Notes under the pieces: model-generated
Told to the model about the DNA's origin: nothing
Databases searched by the model: none
The model's input: the letters and a program-made list of their open reading frames with translations, nothing else
NCBI RefSeq assembly: GCF_900239945.1
Contig: NZ_LT993738.1
Coordinates: forward strand, 1,134,610-1,198,609
Source: Chlamydia serpentis
GTDB taxonomy: Bacteria; Chlamydiota; Chlamydiia; Chlamydiales; Chlamydiaceae
Length of the DNA: 64,000 bases
Direction of reading: 5' to 3'
Translations under genes and position numbers: made by a program
Shown here: positions 57,904 to 64,000 of the stretch, piece after piece
Position numbering within the stretch: position 1 is the first letter of the stretch
Layout: the number at the start of each line of letters is the position of its first letter

Positions 57904-59358
57904 TTATCCTAAGAAGAAACAGTGTTGGGCTTTCCTAGATGATTGCAAAAGTGCTTGTTGGTTACCAGGGGACCATGGGTTATCCTTATCCTCATGATCT
58001 TCTAGAGGTACACCTAGATCAGGCTGTTTTCTTCCTGTAGTTTTAGAATCGCTTTCATCTGGGTGTCTATGGTGATGACTTGTCGTTGCTTGAGGGAGAC
58101 CAGAAGGTTGCTGCTTAGTAGTATGCTTTTTTGAGTGCTGCTGCGAAGTACCGTCTACTTCTAGATCCGGATCGTCTAAACCCGAGTGAGTGCTATACGC
58201 GGCCCAACGATAAGTTCTCCCTCGGCCTTCTCTTAATAATGTTCGGATGATGTTTTGCCATGGACCTTCGGCATCAGGATCAATACAAGGTTTGCTGGGA
58301 TCTAAAGGATCTACAGGAATATATCCTTGTGCAAGAAGACACAGCAGTACTAGGAGTTGGAATACATCTGACTCGAGACTCAATCCGAATCCAGGAGTCT
58401 GGAATAGCGTGCCTGTACCAAGGACTAGGCATTTTAGTGTTCGCTTTATTTGATCAACCACAGTCTGAGCAGCTTGTCCTAAAGGGCCCGTATATCCTGA
58501 ATCGACGCTATAGACCTCTAACCTGGCTAATTTGTGCAACAGATGCTTACAATTTAATTTACATGTTACACGGTAACTTGAGCTAGCCCGTGGAGCACCT
58601 CCAACAGCACCTTGAAGAAGTGTATCGTCGCTGTCTTCTTGTGCTGCTGAAGAATCTGCTTGTAAGATCCAAGTAGTAGGAGGATTGTCAGGTGAAAATA
58701 CACCGGGTGCTGAAACACTGCATACAGCTTCCAGTACCTTAGAAGAGTATTCCCCTTCACTTATATTGTCCCCGGACTCGTTGCTAAGCAACAAACAACG
58801 TAGAGGGTAAGCCAGGCAGTGTGTTTGTGTTTTTTGAAGCGCTGTCAGCGTCTGTTGACAAATATTTTTGAGATCAGCTTTCTCGCTTTCGTTTAACATG
58901 AGACCACTTTGAACTTTCGTTTGATGTTCTGGGTAGTGTTGAAAAGCTAGCCCAACACAAATAGGTCCGAAAAGGTTTACGAGTTCTTGTAAGAAAATTG
59001 ATTGAGGATTATCGGGATTGTCAGTGGTGTTTAAGCAACAGGCACAGCACCCTCCCCATATCCATTGCAAAAAGCCAGGACAATGCTGTTCACACCAAGG
59101 CGTTCCTGTTCTATTACAATAGTTCCCTAGGCGTTGCATTCTAGCGCTATCTAAAAGATCATTTACTAGTTGACCTGCTTGTTTTGCTGTATCTAATAGG
59201 CCTTCTGGAGATGAGATATTAAACCCCATTTCACGTCTAGGCTGTTGTGTGATTGGTGGATTAGAAGGATCTTGTCCTTGGAGTGGAATATTTTCTGGTT
59301 GAGGATTTCTTGGTTGTTCGCGATAAAAACAACTGAAGCCTCCAATTGGACAGGTCAT
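57904..59358 (-). CDS. Cys-rich chlamydial protein, paralogue 1
   Basis: A 484-residue protein of unknown function. Residues about 65-120 are Cys-rich (MQRLGNYCNRTGTPWCEQHC, then WGGCCACCLNT). A helical region with FGPICVGLAFQHY follows, and a hydrophobic segment FQLLVLLCLLAQGYIPVD near residue 335. The last 90 residues are His/Ser/Gln/Asp-rich and look disordered. It aligns along its length with the next gene upstream (59732-61117). No signal peptide. The Cys clusters suggest metal binding or disulfides. Confidence 0.72.
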   Translation of the reverse strand: MTCPIGGFSCFYREQPRNPQPENIPLQGQDPSNPPITQQPRREMGFNISSPEGLLDTAKQAGQLVNDLLDSARMQRLGNYCNRTGTPWCEQHCPGFLQWIWGGCCACCLNTTDNPDNPQSIFLQELVNLFGPICVGLAFQHYPEHQTKVQSGLMLNESEKADLKNICQQTLTALQKTQTHCLAYPLRCLLLSNESGDNISEGEYSSKVLEAVCSVSAPGVFSPDNPPTTWILQADSSAAQEDSDDTLLQGAVGGAPRASSSYRVTCKLNCKHLLHKLARLEVYSVDSGYTGPLGQAAQTVVDQIKRTLKCLVLGTGTLFQTPGFGLSLESDVFQLLVLLCLLAQGYIPVDPLDPSKPCIDPDAEGPWQNIIRTLLREGRGRTYRWAAYSTHSGLDDPDLEVDGTSQQHSKKHTTKQQPSGLPQATTSHHHRHPDESDSKTTGRKQPDLGVPLEDHEDKDNPWSPGNQQALLQSSRKAQHCFFLG

Positions 59359-59731
59359 AAAAATTTTCCTTTTATAAGATTAAGTTATGCAAATATTTTT
59401 AATTCGGAGTTCTCTATAGAGAAAAAACCTATCGATAGCAAATCCCTTAGAATTATTTTTGAATGATAATTCATTGCAAGAAGTCTAAATATAGAAAATA
59501 TTTGATATTATTTTTTGTAAAAAATTTTTTAGACAGAAAGTTTAAAATGATTTTTTGTTATTAGTCAATTTGTTTTTTAAATTTCGAAAATATTCTGTGG
59601 TTTATATGCGAAAATTTTCGTATCGTTTTTAAAGGCTGCAGCCTTAAAAGACTCTTAGTAAAACATAGCCATTTGCAAAAAATCACATGCTTGAAAAAAC
59701 GCACGGGTCTTGCCCCCAAGATATAGAGAAG
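59359..59731. other. AT-rich gap with a 14-bp palindrome
   Basis: A 373-base gap between the two Cys-rich genes, very AT-rich. AAGGCTGCAGCCTT at 59632-59645 is a perfect palindrome, the only GC-rich element, about 90 bases after the stop of the upstream gene. No T-run follows it on the minus strand. No ORF. Confidence 0.55.
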
Positions 59732-61117
59732 TTACGACTTGTTTATTCCTAGAAATATAGTTTGTAAATGTCCTGAGCATTCAAGAATTTGATTTTGGTA
59801 CACTATATCGTCATCCTTCTCCTCTTCCTCCTCGTCTGACTCCTCTCCAGGTAGAAATGAGTCTGCTGGAGTTGGTGAGTGAATACTCGTTTGTCTTAAT
59901 AATGCAGGTTTTTGTTTTGAAAGCTTTCCTTTTCCTCCCTGATAAGCATGTTGAAATTGATAGAAAAGTAGTATAATGGGATCCGTAAGATCATCTTTAT
60001 CTATCCCAGGACTACTATCAGTTGCTATAGGACAATAGCCAATACACAATAAAAGTAGGATAATTATCTCTAGAAATTGTTCACTTGTATAACATATCCC
60101 TGCACCTGTCAATCCTAGGTTTGAAGAGGGACCTCCTCCTACAAATATGAGAAAGTGTTCAAGCATCCTTACCAATAGGCAAGAAAGATGACCCATAGGG
60201 CATACCTCTCCTGTTTTTAGATTTATTACTTGGATCTTTGCTAATTCTTTCTGTATTTTTTTGAGATTAATTTTGTTTGCTAGGTTCTGTTCGTTTTTTA
60301 GAGGGACGTAGGATGGTCGTCGAGCTTCGGGTTGAGTAGGGGATGAAGTTTGTAAACCAAGAGGAGTTGAAGTGAGGACATAACAAGTAGGAGAAGACTG
60401 AAGAGAGGATGTAGCACCTTCTTGAATGGATGTTTCTGCTTTTTCCCAAGATCTTGTAGCAATGAAATTTAGAACGGTTTGAATTAGTGAATTCTCTAAG
60501 CCTTGCTCTCTAATGCTATCTACTCCTTTAAAGAAAAATTGTTGAGATAGGTATGACATAGTTCCATAGAGATTATCCTTAGCTTCTGCGCATTGTTGTT
60601 TGAAAGAATTTTTCTCTTCCTCACTCAATGGGGCATTACTTTCTGCTAGCTCCATTAAATTCCAGCTCATGTGTTTAGCAGCCAACGCTACACAAATGGG
60701 GCCGTATATTTTATCACATTCTCGAACAAGATTGGAAATAGCATTCTCTTGATCAAAACAACAAGCATTGTAGATTCCGCAAACGAACCTTCCGAAAGCA
60801 CCGCAATAACTACTACATCCATCAGAACATGACTCATAACAATACGCAGCACATCTTTGTGTTCGCTGATGTGATAGGACAGCATCAACTAAATTGCCTG
60901 CTTCTTGAATTGTTTTTAGTACACTGTCATCAGGTGCTGTTGTGGTAAACTGCAGATGTTTCTCTACCTTTGTTATTTTAGGTTGTGTAGTTACAACTGT
61001 ATTTGTGCTTGTCTCTCCTCCTAAATTTATACCCCCGGTTTCCTCTGTTCTTACTTCGCTCCATTGGACAGTGCAACTGCCGCAAAGTGATGACCAAAAA
61101 TTGCTTGGACAAACCAT
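59732..61117 (-). CDS. Cys-rich chlamydial protein, paralogue 2
   Basis: A 461-residue paralogue of the gene at 57904-59358. Shared features are a helix with VDAVLSHQRTQRCAAYC, a dense Cys cluster at about 90-120 (SCSDGCSSYCGAFGRFVCG, then ACCFDQ), IYGPICVALAAKH, and the hydrophobic block LEIIILLLLCIGYCPIATD. The end is acidic (ESDEEEEEKDDD). The N-terminus has CPSNFWSSLCGSC, so Cys pairs start at the very beginning. Function unknown. Confidence 0.72.
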   Translation of the reverse strand: MVCPSNFWSSLCGSCTVQWSEVRTEETGGINLGGETSTNTVVTTQPKITKVEKHLQFTTTAPDDSVLKTIQEAGNLVDAVLSHQRTQRCAAYCYESCSDGCSSYCGAFGRFVCGIYNACCFDQENAISNLVRECDKIYGPICVALAAKHMSWNLMELAESNAPLSEEEKNSFKQQCAEAKDNLYGTMSYLSQQFFFKGVDSIREQGLENSLIQTVLNFIATRSWEKAETSIQEGATSSLQSSPTCYVLTSTPLGLQTSSPTQPEARRPSYVPLKNEQNLANKINLKKIQKELAKIQVINLKTGEVCPMGHLSCLLVRMLEHFLIFVGGGPSSNLGLTGAGICYTSEQFLEIIILLLLCIGYCPIATDSSPGIDKDDLTDPIILLFYQFQHAYQGGKGKLSKQKPALLRQTSIHSPTPADSFLPGEESDEEEEEKDDDIVYQNQILECSGHLQTIFLGINKS

Positions 61118-61765
61118 AAAACCACCTCTAATAGTTTAGATTTGTTTTGATTTTCATAGAGTTAAGAAGAACTCTTTATCTAGTAGGCCTAAGAAATTAG
61201 TGAGCTATTACTTGGAGATAGCGTGTTTTAACAAGCGAGTCCCAATCTTTATTCCGGAGCAATGCCAATTTAGAATTGAACAATTTATTTTCAGTCATTG
61301 AAAATTAGAAAACTTCGACATTAAAAAGATGAGCCTATGCAAATACTTATAGTATTTACAAACACAATTCCAATCAGGACTGTTGTTTTTGTGTTTTCAC
61401 CTCATTTAAAATTAGAACGTTAGCGATTGTATAAAGTAATTTTTTTAAAATCTATAAAATTAAAAAAATTTCTTGCATTAGCTTGAGAAGCTTTAAGAAG
61501 AGTTCCCAGGGAGGTGTTTCTTACACTTAGGAATAATTTAATAAAAATTATTTGGTGAAATAGGAGAATATGATGCCCCAACAGTTAGAGCGAATAGCAG
61601 AAAGCTTTTCACAGATACACTTTATTTAGTTTTAGAAATTCAATTTGTTAAGTTGATTTTTTGATGACAAAAACTGTCCTAGAATGTACTGTGAACCACC
61701 TTTATTATTGCTTTTATTTAAAAAAAGTTTATAATGCCTATGCAAATCGATCCTGCTGGAAACAA
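61118..61765 (+). other. Gap with a 19-codon ORF that has a strong ribosome site
   Basis: About 650 bases of AT-rich sequence between divergent genes. The only notable feature is a 19-residue ORF at 61570-61629 (MMPQQLERIAESFSQIHFI) with TAGGAG upstream. It could be a leader peptide for the DUF2608 gene that follows or chance. Upstream of it nothing was found. Confidence 0.45.
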
Positions 61766-62635
61766 ATGTCGAGAATTAAGACAAAAAGAATATATTTTTA
61801 TATAGCAACAGTAGCAGGTGTCATAATGGGTCTCTTCAATTCTGCAGAGGCGCTCCCGAAAAAAAAGAAAATTTCTCTACAGATTATTTATTCCTTTAAC
61901 AAAGTCCTTTCTTATTTAGAAAATGAAGATGAAAGTACAATATTTTGTATCGATGTAGACCGTGGACTGCTTCAACATCCTTCTTTAGGTAGTCCAGGAT
62001 GGTATGAAACTAGACGTAGGCAATTATTTAAATTGTTTGGTAATGAACAAGAGGGAAACCAACGTTTAGTAGAAGAAGCTCTCGCTATTGATATCTTTAG
62101 GAAGAAAGACTGTTTAGAAAGTAACATTCCAGAGCAGTTAAATACTATACTTGTAACTTCTAATAGTTTGGTTTTAGGCATCTCTTCGTTTGGCATAGAG
62201 GCTGTTCCTTGTACTTTGCATAATTTGCTTCAGCAGAATATAAATTTTGAAAGACGCTCCGTATCTTCAGAAAACCTCTTTTTAAAGATACCGAGCACTC
62301 CTTCAGACGCGTCTCTTTTTTATCGAGGAGTGCTTTTTTCTGGACAACATTCTACAGTAGATGCTCTGAGCCAACTCTTTGCTGAACTAAATCTTTCTCC
62401 TAAAAAAATTATTTTTTTAGGAGAAGATCCAGATGCTATTAAAGTTATAGGTTCTGCTTGTATAGATTGGGGCATGAAGTTTTTAGGATTGGTATACTAT
62501 CCTGCTCAAAAGAGTCTTTTTGATTATACTCATCCTTATGCCACAGCTGCAGAGCTCCAGGGATCCCAGGGTTTGCAAGTAATTATGGATGAAGTGGCAC
62601 AACTAGTTTTAGATGCTCTCCCGAAAACGAATTAA
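61766..62635 (+). CDS. DUF2608 / HAD-like exported protein 2
   Basis: A 289-residue protein from the ATG at 61766, whose N-terminus makes a signal peptide (about 1-28). The frame is open to an ATG at 61661, but that start would bury the signal. Motif I reads D63-V-D65-R-G67 (FCIDVDRGLL): both Asp are kept but the usual D-T is replaced. The motif IV region is IIFLGEDPDA in place of IIYIDNEKEN. Related to 18272-19060 and 62800-63624. Phosphatase activity is uncertain. Confidence 0.72.
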   Translation: MSRIKTKRIYFYIATVAGVIMGLFNSAEALPKKKKISLQIIYSFNKVLSYLENEDESTIFCIDVDRGLLQHPSLGSPGWYETRRRQLFKLFGNEQEGNQRLVEEALAIDIFRKKDCLESNIPEQLNTILVTSNSLVLGISSFGIEAVPCTLHNLLQQNINFERRSVSSENLFLKIPSTPSDASLFYRGVLFSGQHSTVDALSQLFAELNLSPKKIIFLGEDPDAIKVIGSACIDWGMKFLGLVYYPAQKSLFDYTHPYATAAELQGSQGLQVIMDEVAQLVLDALPKTN

Positions 62636-62674
62636 CATGATGTTTACAAAACAAGCCCTACGCATTCTCTTTCC

Positions 62675-62700
62675 CCCTGAGGGTGCTTAGGGCCCTTTTT
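62675..62700 (+). terminator. Terminator after DUF2608 gene 2
   Basis: CCCTGAG and CTTAGGG pair (one G-T wobble) around GGTG, followed by CCCTTTTT. It lies 40 bases after the stop, before the start of the next DUF2608 gene at 62800. Confidence 0.7.
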
Positions 62701-62799
62701 ATTTACTATGATCATGTAACTCAGGTTGTAATGATTTACTGGAGTATATTCTCATACAAATTGCTATGTAATCTTTCTTGTGTTTTTGTAAGGTCTTTT

Positions 62800-63624
62800 A
62801 TGAGACGAAATGTTTTCATTTTATTTATTCTATGTTTATGTAAAATCCCCTCTCTTGAGGCGGTAGTAATTAAAATTACAGATGTCCAAGCAGTTAATAG
62901 ATTTGCTAGGGAGAAAACCTTAGTATGTTTCAATATCGAAGATACTGTAATTTTTCCGAAACAGATGATAGGCCAGTCTGCATGGCTGTATTATAGAGAA
63001 AAAGAGCTTTCGACAATATTAACTAGAGAGCAGGCCAAGGAACAGGCGTTTCTTGAATGGATGGGGATTTCTTTTCTTGTGGAATATGAATTAGTGAGCC
63101 CTAACCTAAAAAATACACTCGTAGGCTTGTCTTTGAAACGATCTTGGGTTTTGGGGGTTTCTCAAAGGCCTATAAATTTGATTAAGAAGACTCTCGGAGT
63201 TTTGCGTTCTTTAAACATAGATTTCACTTCATGTCCAGCGATTTGTCAAGACGGTTGGCTATCTCAATCTACGACAGAAAAGAAACCTATAGAAGAGATG
63301 GCTATAGAAAAAAATGTTTGGTTTGTTGGAGGGATAAAAAATAATCTAGGAATGAATGAAGCTTTAGAAATTTTTTTAAGAAACATATCTTCTCAGCCAA
63401 GTCAAATCATCTATATCGATCATGATGCAGAACGTTTACGTACTATCGATGCTTTTTGTAAAAAGACAAATATCTATTTTATAGGGATGCTCTACACTCC
63501 CGCGAGCTTACGTGTGAACAATTATAATCATCAGCTCGCCGATATCCAATGGTCTCAGCTTCGTAAAAATCTTTCAGATGAGTATTATGAATCCCTCCTA
63601 AGCTATCTAAAAGGGAAAGAATAG
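62800..63624 (+). CDS. DUF2608 / HAD-like exported protein 3, probable pseudoenzyme
   Basis: A 274-residue protein from the ATG at 62800 (MRRNVFILFILCLCKIPSLEA signal peptide; AAGG upstream). The frame opens earlier at 62683, but that would read through the preceding terminator. Motif I is N45-I-E47-D-T49 (VCFNIEDTVI): the nucleophile Asp is Asn and the second Asp is Glu, so HAD catalysis should be lost. The motif IV region keeps IIYIDHDAERL. Tandem with DUF2608 gene 2. Confidence 0.72.
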   Translation: MRRNVFILFILCLCKIPSLEAVVIKITDVQAVNRFAREKTLVCFNIEDTVIFPKQMIGQSAWLYYREKELSTILTREQAKEQAFLEWMGISFLVEYELVSPNLKNTLVGLSLKRSWVLGVSQRPINLIKKTLGVLRSLNIDFTSCPAICQDGWLSQSTTEKKPIEEMAIEKNVWFVGGIKNNLGMNEALEIFLRNISSQPSQIIYIDHDAERLRTIDAFCKKTNIYFIGMLYTPASLRVNNYNHQLADIQWSQLRKNLSDEYYESLLSYLKGKE

Positions 63625-63744
63625 TATAACTGTAACCGCTAAGTTGATTTTATTTGATAGCTTATCCTGAATACTCGAGAATTTTTTATTATAGAAGAAT
63701 TCTATAACTTTCTTTTTAGTACAATCACAGTAAAGTAAAAGTAT

Positions 63745-63831
63745 CGGAAGAGAAGGGATTCGAACCCCTGGTTCCTGTAAGAGAACTTCTGATTTCGAAT
63801 CAGACGCATTCGACCGCTCTGCCACTCTTCC
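63745..63831 (-). tRNA. tRNA-Ser (anticodon CGA)
   Basis: On the minus strand GGAAGAG and CTCTTCC form the acceptor, stem TCTGA/TCAGA carries loop TTCGAAA (anticodon CGA), a long variable arm follows, and GGTTCGAATCC is the T loop. CCA is not encoded. Confidence 0.95.
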
Positions 63832-63970
63832 GTAACGTTTTAATAGTTTAGAGAATTAAGAGGCACATTGTCTACATGTATTGCAAATGTTTTTTCTGCA
63901 ATTGTCGAGATAAAAACAAAAATTACACAAGATAAGCAAATAATCGTTGCGAAATCTTGAAAGAAAATTA

Positions 63971-63992
63971 CCCTCAAGAAGGTGCTTGAGGG
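63971..63992 (-). terminator. Terminator of a minus-strand gene beyond the right edge
   Basis: CCCTCAAG and CTTGAGGG form a perfect 8-bp stem with loop AAGGTG. Read on the minus strand it is followed by TAATTTTCTT. It probably ends a transcript coming from the right of the window. Confidence 0.65.
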
Positions 63993-64000
63993 CAAGAAGG

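Overview
The window is almost certainly chromosome of Chlamydia (Chlamydophila) pneumoniae. The support is internal: an AT-rich genome with chlamydial signature genes (the late-transcription gene ltuA, a second type III translocator cluster with an LcrH-type chaperone, several bilobed-hydrophobic inclusion membrane proteins, a short RodZ). It also carries genes that C. trachomatis lacks or has reduced: a bioBFDA biotin operon, a biopterin-type aromatic amino acid hydroxylase, an intact aaxABC arginine-agmatine system and species-specific coiled-coil Inc-like proteins. There is no phage, insertion sequence, CRISPR or rRNA. Two tRNAs are present: Leu(UAG) and Ser(CGA).

Layout. 1-1084: 3' end of ispH and a methyltransferase-like gene. 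1087-6127 (minus): type III translocator cluster (coiled-coil protein, LcrH-2 chaperone, CopB2-like, CopD2-like). 6311-9333: tRNA-Leu, small exported protein, xerD, pgi. 9464-13387: ltuA, an Inc protein, mdh, a membrane protein. 13377-18045 (minus): D-amino-acid-dehydrogenase-like gene, then the arginine operon aaxA-aaxB-aaxC. 18272-24542 (minus): a DUF2608 HAD protein below the overlapping shikimate operon aroA-aroK-aroC-aroB-aroDE. 24611-30781 (minus): biotin operon bioB-bioF-bioD-bioA(copy 2)-[relics]-bioA(copy 1)-ferritin-like di-iron protein. 30972-32470 (minus): YhhQ-type transporter coupled to the aromatic amino acid hydroxylase. 32646-36881 (plus): dapB, then asd-lysC-dapA. 37567-38751: autotransporter-like beta-barrel protein. 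39246-44932 (minus): three Inc-like proteins. 45446-49663: SPATA20-like protein, SurA-like chaperone, ksgA. 49694-53790 (minus): xseA-xseB-small ORF-dxs. 53897-57852: tpiA, small exported protein, secG, def, rnhC (minus), rodZ. 57904-61117 (minus): two Cys-rich paralogues. 61766-63624: two more DUF2608 proteins, then tRNA-Ser.

The most interesting signal is the biotin operon. A 1543-bp tandem duplication left two full-length bioA genes separated by decayed fragments of bioD and of the ferritin-like gene. The fragments have collected stops, but both bioA frames stay open, and each copy has lost a different conserved motif. Copy 1 keeps the phosphate-clasping HGHTFAGNP motif but lacks the substrate-binding Arg. 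Copy 2 keeps the Arg but lacks the clasp. In this family the clasp residue acts in the partner subunit, so a heterodimer would rebuild one complete active site. The operon also ends with a di-iron protein translationally coupled to bioA, and the operon carries no pimeloyl-forming gene. Together these suggest a non-standard biotin pathway. Gene names are recognised from memory of families and were not checked by database search.
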